Positions 36,224 to 45,085 are shown, counted from the first letter of the stretch. The stretch is 64,000 nt of DNA from Engelhardtia mirabilis (GCF_007748095.1 NZ_CP036287.1:1922001-1986000), one strand, 5' to 3'. Numbers and translations are program-made. The notes: a model not told the origin generated them from the sequence alone.

Positions 36224-36778
36224 TCACTCCTCGAGCTGCACGCCCAGCCCGTCGACGATGCGGTTGGCGTAGGCGTAGTAGGCCGCGCACTCGACGATGC
36301 CGAGGATGTCCGCGTCGCTGAAGCCGGCTTCGCGCAGGTGGTCCAGGTCGGCCCGGACGAGGCTGGCCGGATGCAGGGTGAGCTGCTCCACGTACTCGAG
36401 CAGGGCCCGGCGGCGCGCGTCGAGGCCCGCCGCGCGCCAATCGGCCTCGATGCGCGCCAGGAGCGCATCGTCCTTCAGCAGCCGGCGCAGACCGCGCCGG
36501 TGGTGGGTGATTCAGTAGTGACAGCCGTTGAGCTGACTGACGGAGAGTGCGATCAGCTCGCGATCGACCTTGCGCAGCCCCCGGGTGCCCGCCATGGCTG
36601 CCCCGTAGACGGCCAGGTGCCCGCGCAGCCCGCGCGGGTTGAGCGAGTGCACCAGGAGCACGTGATCGACCTTTCCGGTCTCCCGATCGGCGCAGGTCCC
36701 GCGCAGCTCGGCCAACTCGCCGGTCCAAGCCTCCGCCGGCACGGTCTCGATCCAGGCGGGCTCGGACGATTCAGTCAT
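36224..36778 (-). CDS. Selenocysteine-containing AhpD-like peroxidase-related protein
   Basis: 184 residues if the TGA at 36514-36512 is read as Sec89. The family is the carboxymuconolactone decarboxylase/AhpD group, peroxidase-related subgroup, whose active site is CxxC followed by HH. Here the sequence is VSQLNGC86-H-Y-U89-ITHHRRG, with the second redox Cys replaced by Sec. The frame continues after the TGA with family-like sequence (RRALLEYVEQLTLHPASL, then SDADILGIVECAAYYAYANRI) to a TGA stop. A 7-bp stem-loop with GGTCT loop follows the Sec codon at SECIS distance. The ATG at 36778 is chosen; an 18-codon upstream extension belongs to the palindromic repeat. Reduction of peroxides with a dithiol partner is the expected role. 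CxxU AhpD-like selenoproteins are known from other bacteria. Confidence 0.88.
36482..36500 (-). promoter_or_regulatory. Putative bacterial SECIS element for Sec89
   Basis: Read on the coding strand, CCGGCGC (36500-36494) pairs perfectly with GCGCCGG (36488-36482) around the loop GGTCT (36493-36489). The loop starts 19 nt after the TGA and begins with GG, the same GGUCU as in the E. coli fdhF SECIS loop as I recall it. Confidence 0.85.
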
Positions 36779-36803
36779 GGCCCGGTCGAGACTATCGGGG
36801 AGG

Positions 36804-36926
36804 GTTGGCCGTTCGTACGGTGCCAGGCACAAAACCGCCGCCTACGGAGGGCCCGCAGCCGCCGTTGGCGGCTGCGGGCCGCCCGTAGGCGGCGGTCTTG
36901 TGCCTGGCACCGTACGAACGGCTAAC
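36804..36926. repeat. Long palindromic repeat, copy 1
   Basis: A near-perfect inverted repeat with a core of 111 bp (36810-36920), starting CGTTCGTACGGTGCCAGGCA and ending with its complement, around a GTTG centre. Outer arms GTTGGC and GCTAAC extend the pairing with one mismatch. The same core occurs at 54708-54819. Both copies share one A/C mismatch at the same place, so they have the same orientation. It sits between the divergent AhpD-like and GST genes. Confidence 0.85.
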
Positions 36927-36928
36927 TC

Positions 36929-37669
36929 GTGCGACGACTGATCACGATCCCCATCAGCCACTACTGCGAGAAGGCGCGCTGGGCGCTCGATCGCGCCGGC
37001 GTCGACTACGTCGAGGACGCGCACCTGCCGGCCCTGTCGGCGCGGCTGACCCGCAAGGCCGGCGGCAAGGCGACCACGCCGGTGCTGGTGGCCCCCGAGG
37101 GCGTCTTGTCCGATTCCGCGGACATCGTGCGCTACGCCGACGAGCGCGCGCCAGCCGATCTGCGCCTCCTGCCCACCGACGGCGCCGAGCGCCGGGTGCA
37201 GGAGAGTCTGGAAGCGGAGCTGAACGACGTCTTCGGCCCCCACGCGCGGCGCTTGGCCTACTCCTTCGTCCTCGACACGCCTGCGCTCCTGGTCGAGTGC
37301 ACCCGCGGCCGCGTGCCCGCGTTCGAGCACCTGCTCTTCCGCACCCTGCGCCCGGTGTTCCTGGGGGTGCTCGTGCGCTACCTGAAGATCACCGAGGAAG
37401 GGGCGGAACGCAGCCGCGGGACCGTGCTCGAGCTGCTCGACCGCACCGACGCCCTCTTGGCCGACGGCCGGCCGAACCTGTTCGGCGAACGCTTCGGCAT
37501 CGCCGACCTGACCTTCGCCGCCCTGGCCGCACCTTTGGTCCTGCCCCCCGAGCACCCCGGGGGCATGCCGCCGGTCGAGCGCTGCTCCCCCCGCTTGCAA
37601 GCCTTCGTGTCCGAGATGCGCGCGCGACCGAGCGGGCGCTGGATCCTCGCGGCCTACGAGTCGAGGTAG
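36929..37669 (+). CDS. Glutathione S-transferase N-terminal domain protein
   Basis: 246 residues from a GTG just after the palindromic repeat. The N-terminal thioredoxin-like domain has ISHYCEKARWALDRAGVDY, with Cys in the catalytic position, and the ATTPVLV cis-Pro and DSADIVRYAD glutathione-binding regions. The C-terminal helical domain includes LFGERFGIADLTFAALAAPL. This is the Cys-type GST class, often acting as thiol transferases. It is divergent from the AhpD-like selenoprotein gene and upstream of arsJ by about 280 bases, which makes a thiol or arsenic stress context possible but unproven. Confidence 0.9.
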   Translation: MRRLITIPISHYCEKARWALDRAGVDYVEDAHLPALSARLTRKAGGKATTPVLVAPEGVLSDSADIVRYADERAPADLRLLPTDGAERRVQESLEAELNDVFGPHARRLAYSFVLDTPALLVECTRGRVPAFEHLLFRTLRPVFLGVLVRYLKITEEGAERSRGTVLELLDRTDALLADGRPNLFGERFGIADLTFAALAAPLVLPPEHPGGMPPVERCSPRLQAFVSEMRARPSGRWILAAYESR

Positions 37670-37952
37670 GAGCGACTGGAGGCCAACGCGGCGCCGGTCG
37701 GGCCATCGGTTCAGCGCGCGGATCCATTCCATGACCCTGGGGCCAGGCCCCCCGCGGGCGCCGACCGTCGCCGCCATCGAACAGGTTCGGCGAGCGCCCT
37801 TGACCTCGTCTTGATCGAGGCCAGGTCGTCCGGTGCCCTATTCTTGCCGCCCGAGCCTCTGGGCGAGCGTCGGGAAGCTGACGCCGCCGCTACGGACCCA
37901 AGGCGCTGGATCGTTCTGATTCCCGCTCCGCCAGACCTGTCTCTCTTTCGCG

Positions 37953-39188
37953 ATGCAGCCGGACTCGGACAGTCGCAGCCAGTACAGGGTCTTCGCCACG
38001 GTGACCGGCGCCTACTGGGCCTTCACCCTGACCGACGGGGCCCTGCGCACGTTGGTACTCCTGCACCTGCACGCGCTGGGCTTCGCGCCGCTCGAGATCG
38101 CGTCGATGTTCCTGCTCTACGAGGGGCTGGGCGTGGTGACGAATTTCGTCGGGGGGTGGCTGGGCGCGCGCTTCGGGCTGCGGGCGCTGATCCTCGCGGG
38201 GCTATCGCTGCAGGTCGTCGCCACGGCCGGCTTGGCGCTGCGAGCGGGCGAGCTGACCGTAGCTGTCGTCCTCGCGGCTCAGGCGCTCAGCGGCGTCGCC
38301 AAGGACCTGACCAAGACCGGCGCCAAGAGCTACACCAAACAGGTCGTGCCCGGCGGTGAGGCGGGACCCCTGCTGCGGGTCGTCTCGCGGCTGACGGGTT
38401 CGAAGAACGCTCTGAAGGGCGTCGGGTTGCTGCTCGGCGGCGTGCTGTTGGGCAGCGTCGGTTTCAAGGCCGCCTGCGGGGGCATGGCGGTGCTGCTCGC
38501 CGCGGGCCTCACGGGCGCAGCCCTCGGTCTGCCACGGCGCGGGGCGACCCGAGCCGTGCCCCTCTCGGCGATGTTCGCCCGCGACCGCCGCATCCGATGG
38601 CTCTCGGTCGCGCGCTTGTTCCTGTTCGGGTCGCGCGATGCGTGGTTCGTGCTGGCCCTGCCGGTCTACCTGCGCGAGTCGCTGGGATGGAGCTTCACGG
38701 CCGTGAGTGCGTTCCTGGCCCTGTGGGTCATCGCCTACGGCACGGTGCAGGCCTCGGCGCCGCGTTGGATCGCGCGCAGCTCCGATCCCCGGTGCTCCGG
38801 CGTCGGCGGCTGGACCTGGGCCCTGCTCCTGCCCCTCGCCGCGATTGCAGTCGGCCTGCCGATGGGCTTGGCCCCGGCGCCCCTGTTGGTCGCGGGCCTC
38901 GGTCTCTTCGGCGTGCTCTTCGCGAGCCTCAGCGCCCTGCACAGCTACCTGATCGTGGAGTTCGCCGAGCGCGACCGGACCTCACTCGGGGTCGGCTTCT
39001 ACTACACCGCCAACGCTGCCGGGCGCCTGGTCGGGACGCTGATCTCGGGCGTGCTGTTCCAGGCGCTGGGGGGCGGTCGCGACGGCCTGGTGGCGTGCGT
39101 CCTGGCCTCGATTGTGCTGGTGGTCTGCGCCGGGCTCGCGAGTTCGAGCCTCGCTTCTCACCAGCGCGCGCGCATCGCCACGCGGTGA
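37953..39188 (+). CDS. arsJ: ArsJ-like MFS transporter (organoarsenical efflux)
   Basis: 411 residues with about 12 hydrophobic segments. Several stretches match ArsJ, the exporter of 1-arseno-3-phosphoglycerate: TLTDGALRTLVLLHLH, LLYEGLGVVTNFVGGWLG, AQALSGVAKDLTKTGAKS, LTGSKNALKGVGLLLGG, LFGSRDAWFVLALPVYL and FLALWVIAYGTVQASAP. ArsJ normally works with a dedicated glyceraldehyde-3-phosphate dehydrogenase that makes the arsenate ester; none is next to it here. The match is from memory of the family, so a close relative with another substrate cannot be excluded. A tatD gene follows after 17 bases, suggesting co-transcription. Confidence 0.85.
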   Translation: MQPDSDSRSQYRVFATVTGAYWAFTLTDGALRTLVLLHLHALGFAPLEIASMFLLYEGLGVVTNFVGGWLGARFGLRALILAGLSLQVVATAGLALRAGELTVAVVLAAQALSGVAKDLTKTGAKSYTKQVVPGGEAGPLLRVVSRLTGSKNALKGVGLLLGGVLLGSVGFKAACGGMAVLLAAGLTGAALGLPRRGATRAVPLSAMFARDRRIRWLSVARLFLFGSRDAWFVLALPVYLRESLGWSFTAVSAFLALWVIAYGTVQASAPRWIARSSDPRCSGVGGWTWALLLPLAAIAVGLPMGLAPAPLLVAGLGLFGVLFASLSALHSYLIVEFAERDRTSLGVGFYYTANAAGRLVGTLISGVLFQALGGGRDGLVACVLASIVLVVCAGLASSSLASHQRARIATR

Positions 39189-39205
39189 GGCGTGGACGCG
39201 GGGCT

Positions 39206-40024
39206 ATGCTCTCGCCCGTGCCGCCCCTGTTCGACATCGCCGTCAACCTGCACAGCTCACAGTTCGACCGCGACCGCGACGACGTCGTCGCGCGGGCCGT
39301 CGGCGCGGGAGTCGAGCGCATGCTGGTCCTGGGCACCAGCCTGGCGGAAAGCGAGACGGCCCTCGCCCTGGCCCGGGCCCACCCGGGGCGACTGTTCGCC
39401 ACGGCGGGGGTCCATCCCCACGACGCGAAGGGTTGGAACGACGAGACGGAGGCGGGCCTGCGCGAACTGCTGCGCGCGCCAGAGGTTCTCGCGGTGGGGG
39501 AGTGCGGCCTGGACTTCGACCGCAACTTCTCGGAGCCGGACGTCCAACGCCGGGTCCTCGTGGCTCAGGTCGAGCTGGCCGCGGAGCTGCACCTGCCCCT
39601 GGTGCTGCACGAGCGCGAGGCGGCCGACGCCCTGCTGGAGATCGTCTGCCCCGTCCGAGACCGGCTCGGCCCGGTCGTCGTGCACTGCTTCACGGCCGAC
39701 GGGTCGACCCTCGACCGCTACCTCGACCACGACTTCCACATCGGCATCACCGGTTGGATCTGCGACGAGCGTCGCGGCAGCCATTTGCATCCGCTGGTCG
39801 GGCGCATCCCGCCGGGCCGCTTGATGCTCGAGACGGACGCGCCGTACCTCTTGCCGCGCAGCCTGCACCGGGACGGGACGGTGGCCAAGAAGTCGCGCCG
39901 CAACGAACCCATGTACCTGCCGGCCGTGGCCGCGGAGGTGGCCCGGCACACGGGGGAGAGCGAGGACGCCCTCGCCGCACGCACCTGGGCCACGACCCTG
40001 GCGTTCCTCGGCCTGCGTGACTAG
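39206..40024 (+). CDS. tatD: TatD family deoxyribonuclease
   Basis: Metal-dependent 3'-5' DNase of 272 residues. The E. coli TatD type is recognisable throughout: LFDIAVNLHSSQFDRDRDDV, ATAGVHPHDAKGW, AVGECGLDFDRNFSEP, VVHCFTADG, IGITGWICDERRG and LMLETDAPYLLPR. The metal-binding His, Glu and Asp residues are all present. TatD acts in DNA repair and breakdown in the cytoplasm; it is not part of twin-arginine export despite its name. The ATG at 39206 gives the normal N-terminus. Likely an operon with arsJ. Confidence 0.95.
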   Translation: MLSPVPPLFDIAVNLHSSQFDRDRDDVVARAVGAGVERMLVLGTSLAESETALALARAHPGRLFATAGVHPHDAKGWNDETEAGLRELLRAPEVLAVGECGLDFDRNFSEPDVQRRVLVAQVELAAELHLPLVLHEREAADALLEIVCPVRDRLGPVVVHCFTADGSTLDRYLDHDFHIGITGWICDERRGSHLHPLVGRIPPGRLMLETDAPYLLPRSLHRDGTVAKKSRRNEPMYLPAVAAEVARHTGESEDALAARTWATTLAFLGLRD

Positions 40025-40054
40025 GACACCAGGCCGGGCAATTGGCCCGCCCGC

Positions 40055-41500
40055 TCAGCTCCGCCGGCGCCAGGCGTCCATCACGAGCAAGTTCGCGATC
40101 GTCCCGCCGTCGGCGTAGGTGCGATCGACGACCAGGCGCCAGTGGTCGGGCCCGCCGAGTTCGTAGCGTCGCTGGTCCTCGAACGTCCCGCGTGCGTCGA
40201 CGCCGCGCAGGTGTTCGACGATCGAGTTCTCGGCCAACTCGATCTCGCCGGACAACGAGGCGCCGCCAGTGGACTCGAAGGCCACGGTCCAACGCTCTGA
40301 AGCGGCGTCGAAGCGCCGCTCCGACGTCACCTCGTAGCTCAGGAAGTCGTCGAATGCGGCCGTGGAACGCTCGTCGAAGCCGTTGTGGTCGCCCGCCAGG
40401 CTGACCTCGAGCTCGCCGCGGCCGGCGACCTGCACGCCGCCCGGGCGCACCGCCAGGAGCTCCGTGTGCCAGTGGCCCAGGCGAAAGGCCAGGGGCTCGA
40501 GCGCCGCAGGGACGTCGACCTGCGCGCTCCCCTCGATCGCCGTGACCCGGCGCATGGGCAGGGTCGTCTGCCGCGCCCAGGTCGTGCCTCCGTCGGTCGA
40601 CACGTCCCACTCGAGGGTGAACGAGTTCGCGCGCGGGTTGGCGTAGGTCGAGCGACCGATCTCACCCGGTCGGGTCCGCAGCACCGGCTGGTGCAGCACC
40701 ATCTGGCCGCTTTCGAGCCCGCCCTCCAGGATGTCGTGGTCCCCGAAGCGGCTGACCCAGCTCATGCGCCAGAGGTCTTCGTCGGCGACGTAGGAGAGCA
40801 GCGTGATCGCCTGACTACTGCGAATCTGCAGCACCTGGCCGTCCATCTCCCACTGGATCTTCTGGTTCCAAGGGTTGCTCGGACTCCCGGCCACCTGCCA
40901 CTCGCCGACCATCCAATCGAACTGCGCCCGCGGCGGCAGGGCGCTCACGTCGACGGCTGGACCCAGAGCTCGTTCGAGTCCATCGACGATGTCCTGCAGG
41001 CGCGGGTCGTCCTGCAGCAGCGCGAGGTCCGAATCGGAGTGCAACAACTCGACGCCGTAGAAGCCGGCGTCCACGGCGACGGTCAGCGCAGCCAAGGCGG
41101 CATCGGCCTCGCCGAGACGACCCTTGGCGCAGGCCACGTTGTAGAGCGCGATCGGTCGCATCGGTCCACTGACGGCTTGGAAGGGCGCAATCGCGTCGGC
41201 CGGGCGTCCGACGGCCAAGTAGGCCATGCCCAGCTGGAACTGCGCGCCGGGGGCCTGGGGCGTGCGGGCGATCAGGGCTTCGAGGGGAGCGATGGCGGCC
41301 GCCTGGTCGCCGCGGGCGAGGGCGGCATTGGCCGCCGCTGCCAGTTCCGAGGGAGTCTCGGTCGGAGTCGATTCGGTCTGAATCGACGTCGGGGACAGCG
41401 CGGTCGCGGACATCGACGCGGCGCGGGCCACGCTGCCAGAAGTCGCCGCGACGACAAGCGGAAGGAAGAGAGCGAGGGACGGCGCGATTCGTGTTTGCAT
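40055..41500 (-). CDS. Secreted TPR-like protein with C-terminal beta-rich domain
   Basis: 481 residues with a signal peptide (residues 1-27). Residues about 50-190 are tetratricopeptide-like (LAAAANAALARGDQAAAIAPLEALIARTPQAPGAQFQLGMAYL is the first two helices, split here: AALARGDQAAAIAPLEALI, QFQLGMAYLAVGRPADAIA). Residues about 195-481 form a beta-rich domain with two DUF1579-like halves (FDWMVGEWQVAG; later FRLGHWHTELLAV), a lipocalin-like pattern also seen in secreted proteins of unknown role. Function unknown. Convergent with tatD, 30 bases apart. Confidence 0.7.
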   Translation of the reverse strand: MQTRIAPSLALFLPLVVAATSGSVARAASMSATALSPTSIQTESTPTETPSELAAAANAALARGDQAAAIAPLEALIARTPQAPGAQFQLGMAYLAVGRPADAIAPFQAVSGPMRPIALYNVACAKGRLGEADAALAALTVAVDAGFYGVELLHSDSDLALLQDDPRLQDIVDGLERALGPAVDVSALPPRAQFDWMVGEWQVAGSPSNPWNQKIQWEMDGQVLQIRSSQAITLLSYVADEDLWRMSWVSRFGDHDILEGGLESGQMVLHQPVLRTRPGEIGRSTYANPRANSFTLEWDVSTDGGTTWARQTTLPMRRVTAIEGSAQVDVPAALEPLAFRLGHWHTELLAVRPGGVQVAGRGELEVSLAGDHNGFDERSTAAFDDFLSYEVTSERRFDAASERWTVAFESTGGASLSGEIELAENSIVEHLRGVDARGTFEDQRRYELGGPDHWRLVVDRTYADGGTIANLLVMDAWRRRS

Positions 41501-41599
41501 GCGATCGGTGTGTTGGGTGGGAGGCTGACGCGGCCTCCAACCGTCCGATCCGGCGCGCTATTTCTGCGGCTTTCGCGAGTCCCCGAATGCCCCGTCGGC

Positions 41600-41620
41600 C
41601 ACCCGCGCGGTGCGCGGGTG
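41600..41620 (-). terminator. Hairpin after the alpha/beta-hydrolase gene
   Basis: CACCCGCGC pairs perfectly with GCGCGGGTG around GGT, 12 bases past the stop of the minus-strand gene ending at 41633. Confidence 0.6.
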
Positions 41621-41632
41621 ACGCGCGAGAGT

Positions 41633-43009
41633 TCAGTCCGAATCTTCGACGAGCCAGGCCAGGGCGCGCTCGAGGCTCGCGGCGGGATCGGGCATCGCGA
41701 AGCCGTGTCCGCCGTCGAAGGGCGCGAGGCGAACCGCGGCGCCCGCGTCCGCGAGCGTCGTCGCGGCCTCCTGGGCGAAGCGAAAGGCAGTGACGGTGTC
41801 GGAGCGACCCTGCTCCAGAAAGAAGCGACGATCCGACGCGCGGCGCAGGTCGAGTTGCTCGGGCTTGAAGACGCTGGACAGCACGTAGGCGCCGGCGAAG
41901 GTGTTGTCTCGGTCCAGGACCGTGGCGTAGGTCGCGGGACCACCGGAGGACCAGGCGAAGAGGAAGGCCCGGTCCAGGTTCCCGTCGGCGGCGCGCAGCT
42001 CGGCGGCGACGCCCCGCGCGAAATCCTCCACGGCGAAGCGCGCGCGGTACTCGCGCTTGGTGCGCTCGGTCACCCAGACGACCTGGGCGGCCTGTTCGTC
42101 GCTCCAGACCGGCGCCGAGAGCACAGCGAAGAGGTAGCGATCGGTGAGCGGCTCGGTGAGTTGGCGCAGCCAGGGCAGGAAGTCGAGGGCTTGGCCCGAG
42201 CCCCCGGCCATGATCACGACGAGCTGACGCGGGCCCTGGACCTCGGCATCGGCGCCCAGAACCAGGTAGAGCTGCTCGGGATCGCCGCCGCAGTAGCGGG
42301 CGTCCAAGGGCGGACGCGCCCGCAACTCGCGGGCCAGCTCCGGCAGGCGCGGTTCGGCGGCGGATGCCAGGGCTTCGAGCAGCTCGTGCAACTCGGCCGC
42401 GCGCCCCTCCTCGATGTAGAGCCGTTCGAGGGGCTCTGGATAGAAGGCCTGCAGGCGGACGTCGTCACGCACCGTGGAGACGAGCAGTTCCCGCGCAGCC
42501 TCGGGGTCGTCGCCCTTCAAGGTGGACGAGGCCAGCTCGACCAGCAGGTGGTGGAAGCTGCTCTGCTTGAACGGCTGAACGTAGTCCACCTGCGGGTAGG
42601 TGGCGAGGGCGTCCTCGAGGGCATCGCGGGCGCCGTCAGCGTCGATCGGTGCCAGCACCCGCGCGCGCAGCTCGTGCAGTCGCCAGGTGAGGCCCGGTTC
42701 GTTGACTTCACCCGCGCGCTTGGCGAGGGCCTTGTCCAGTCGCTTGCGGTCGCGCTCCTTGGCCCGCTCGCGCTCGAGCATCTGCTCGAGGTCGGCGACC
42801 AGGCGCGCCTTGTCGCGGTAGGGGGCCGAGCTCAGGTCGCTTCCCGCGAGGTTGGACCAGGACTCGTCGACACTGACCAGCACGGCGTCCACGGCGTCGG
42901 GGCGCGAGGTCGCGCACGCGGCTTCGGCGGTTCTCGGGGCCATCGCTCCGAGACCGAGGCAGGTGGCCAGCAACACCGAGGTCTGCTGGAAGGTGATTCG
43001 GATTCCCAT
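41633..43009 (-). CDS. Secreted alpha/beta-hydrolase-like protein
   Basis: 458 residues with a signal peptide (residues 1-30, ending in TAEAAC). Residues about 40-220 are helical and charged. Residues about 240-458 look like an esterase-type alpha/beta-hydrolase: RQLVVIMAGGSGQALDFLPWL, a nucleophile elbow in FLFAWSSGGPATYA, FKPEQLDLRRASDRRFFLEQG, and the catalytic His in FDGGHGFAMPD. The elbow lacks the first Gly of G-x-S-x-G, so activity is not certain. The upstream open-frame extension to 43342 is out of character and omitted. Confidence 0.72.
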   Translation of the reverse strand: MGIRITFQQTSVLLATCLGLGAMAPRTAEAACATSRPDAVDAVLVSVDESWSNLAGSDLSSAPYRDKARLVADLEQMLERERAKERDRKRLDKALAKRAGEVNEPGLTWRLHELRARVLAPIDADGARDALEDALATYPQVDYVQPFKQSSFHHLLVELASSTLKGDDPEAARELLVSTVRDDVRLQAFYPEPLERLYIEEGRAAELHELLEALASAAEPRLPELARELRARPPLDARYCGGDPEQLYLVLGADAEVQGPRQLVVIMAGGSGQALDFLPWLRQLTEPLTDRYLFAVLSAPVWSDEQAAQVVWVTERTKREYRARFAVEDFARGVAAELRAADGNLDRAFLFAWSSGGPATYATVLDRDNTFAGAYVLSSVFKPEQLDLRRASDRRFFLEQGRSDTVTAFRFAQEAATTLADAGAAVRLAPFDGGHGFAMPDPAASLERALAWLVEDSD

Positions 43010-43095
43010 GGGGTTGTTCACGCTCTGGAGGGAAATGGGGACGGACGTCGGACCTCGAGGCATCGAAGGTCCGGGCCAAACGGGGCAGCGCCGAG

Positions 43096-45033
43096 TCAGC
43101 GGGCGCGCGCGTCGATCGCCGCTTGCACTCGCTCGCGGTTGCTTTCGAGCCAATCGAGCCAGAAGGCCGCGTCCTGACCCTCGTCGTAGTCGACGCCGGT
43201 CAGGGGCGAGAGGGCCAGGTAGCCCAGCAGGTAGCGCGTGCGCGAATCGTCGTGGCGAGAGAGGAAATCGACCAGGTCGGGAACCACTCGCGGGTCGCCG
43301 ATGTCGCCGATGGCCTCGAACAGCTCGTCCTCGCGCAGCCAACGCCCGGGATCGCGCTGCAGGCGCAGGGTCAGCTCCTGTGCGACCCAGTCCTGCCCGG
43401 ACTGACCCAGGGCGTGGAGTGCGGGTTCGAGCAAGGGCTGTTCGTCGTCGTCCTCGTCGGTGACACGATCGACGAGGGTCAGCACGTGGGAGCGCAGGAA
43501 GGCCTCATCCGGCTCGGTGACCGCGATCCAGCGCAGGGCGAGATCGATCCGCTCGGGGTCGTCGCCGTGAAGGCTGCGGGCCAGGAGGTCTTGGAGGCCC
43601 GCCTCGCGCAGGGCGGCGGGCAAGTCGATGCCCGCCGCGGCGCCGATGCGCGGGTCGGGCTCGTCGACGCGGTCGAGCTCCTGGGCCAACACGTCGGGTG
43701 ACAGCGCGGACAGTCGGGTGACGAGCTCGTCGATGCCCTCGCGCAGGACGTCGGCCAGGGGGCGACCGGCCGTGCGCTCGCGCCAGGACGGATAGCGGCC
43801 CGGATCGAGGGAGAAGTCGACGAAGGCGTAGGCTTGGAGGTAGTCCCAAGCCCAACCCTGCACCGCCAGGGACGGGTCGTTCGCGGCCAGGTCCAGGATC
43901 TCGAGGGCGTAGGGCTCGCCGCCGTGGAAGACGAAGGACTTCAGCACCTGTTGGCGGTGGTCGACGCTGGGCAGGCGGTGGTAGATGGCGCGCATCAGCG
44001 CGAGAGCCTCCGAGTCGGGCAGGGCCGCGACGCGGTCGCCCAGGGGCACGATCTGACGCCAACCCTCGGCGGCCGTGAAGCGCGCCAGCCACTGGTCGGC
44101 GGTGAGCCCGCCGTAGAGCGCCTCGTCGGGATCGACCGCAGCGGAGTCGCCTCCCGTCGCGTCGGGTAGGGGCGCGCGCATGTCGATCGACGTGATCGTT
44201 CTGTCGCCCGCGGTCGACTGGGTCCGGCTCGACGCGAGGGCGGGCGCAGCGGCGGCGGCCTCGATCGGGCCTTCCGCGCGGGGCGCATCCCAGGGACCCA
44301 AGGTCACCACCAGACCTGCGATCGCCGTCAACGATGCGGCGGCGGCCAAGGACTTCCAGGCCAGGGCGGCGCCCACGCTCGCCGGCGCCGTGATCGTCGC
44401 GCCGCCGTCGCCGGCGATCTGCAGGACCTCGGCGCGCAGGCTCTCGAGACCCCGCGCCCGGTTGGTCGTCAGGGCGCCGCCCAGGGACGCGCCGACCGGG
44501 AGGGCCCGGCGCAGGAGCTTCAGCCCGCGGTGGATTCGCACGTGCACGGCCCCGGCCGAGAGGCCCAGGCCCTGGGCGATCTCCTGGGCCGAGGCCCCCT
44601 CGGTCAGGTAGCGGCGCAGGGTGGTCGCGTAGGTCTCCGGGAGCTCGTCGACGCGCTGCTCCACCAGGCTCCGCAGCTCGGCGTCCGCGGCCAGGTCGGC
44701 CGGGTCGGCCACCTCGCGCTCGGGCAGGCGCGCCGCCAACCGCTGCGGGTCGGGGGTCCGCCCCGCGCGCTCCCGAGCACGCCTGGCGTGGATCGCCAGC
44801 ACCCCGAGCAGCCAGGGCATCACGGCCCGCTCGCCGTCGTGCTCGCCGGCCTTCTCGATCGCCGTCTCGAAGGTCGCCTGCACGGCGTCCTCGGCCTCGG
44901 CCTCGTCCCCGCACAGGTGGCGACCCACCCGCATCAACTCCGGCGCGGCCAGGTCGAAGACGGTGGCCAGAGCGCGCACGTCGCCCGTCCTGGCGTAGCG
45001 GCGAAAGTGTCGGTCGAGCTTGGAGAGTCCCAT
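43096..45033 (-). CDS. ECF-type sigma factor with transmembrane helix and large C-terminal domain
   Basis: 645 residues. Residues about 20-90 match sigma region 2 (ATVFDLAAPELMRVGRHL, EDAVQATFETAI), and 125-175 match region 4 with its helix-turn-helix (LPETYATTLRRYLTEGASAQEIAQGLGLS). A membrane helix at about 225-247 follows, then a roughly 400-residue acidic domain with HEAT-like helical repeats (DIGDPRVVPDLVDFLSRHD is typical). The topology would place sigma in the cytoplasm and the repeat domain outside. Fused ECF sigma factors with C-terminal extensions are known from Planctomycetota. The gene is followed by the secreted hydrolase gene 86 bases on. Confidence 0.83.
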   Translation of the reverse strand: MGLSKLDRHFRRYARTGDVRALATVFDLAAPELMRVGRHLCGDEAEAEDAVQATFETAIEKAGEHDGERAVMPWLLGVLAIHARRARERAGRTPDPQRLAARLPEREVADPADLAADAELRSLVEQRVDELPETYATTLRRYLTEGASAQEIAQGLGLSAGAVHVRIHRGLKLLRRALPVGASLGGALTTNRARGLESLRAEVLQIAGDGGATITAPASVGAALAWKSLAAAASLTAIAGLVVTLGPWDAPRAEGPIEAAAAAPALASSRTQSTAGDRTITSIDMRAPLPDATGGDSAAVDPDEALYGGLTADQWLARFTAAEGWRQIVPLGDRVAALPDSEALALMRAIYHRLPSVDHRQQVLKSFVFHGGEPYALEILDLAANDPSLAVQGWAWDYLQAYAFVDFSLDPGRYPSWRERTAGRPLADVLREGIDELVTRLSALSPDVLAQELDRVDEPDPRIGAAAGIDLPAALREAGLQDLLARSLHGDDPERIDLALRWIAVTEPDEAFLRSHVLTLVDRVTDEDDDEQPLLEPALHALGQSGQDWVAQELTLRLQRDPGRWLREDELFEAIGDIGDPRVVPDLVDFLSRHDDSRTRYLLGYLALSPLTGVDYDEGQDAAFWLDWLESNRERVQAAIDARAR

Positions 45034-45085
45034 GGCAGCCCTACTCCCGACGGAGCGGGCGGGACTTACCGGGATTCTGGCCGAA

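Noticed and set aside
36031..36514. Ending the AhpD-like gene at the TGA, giving a short product
   Set aside because: It would cut the active site in the middle of CxxC and leave about 95 family-like codons unread; a canonical SECIS-like loop follows.
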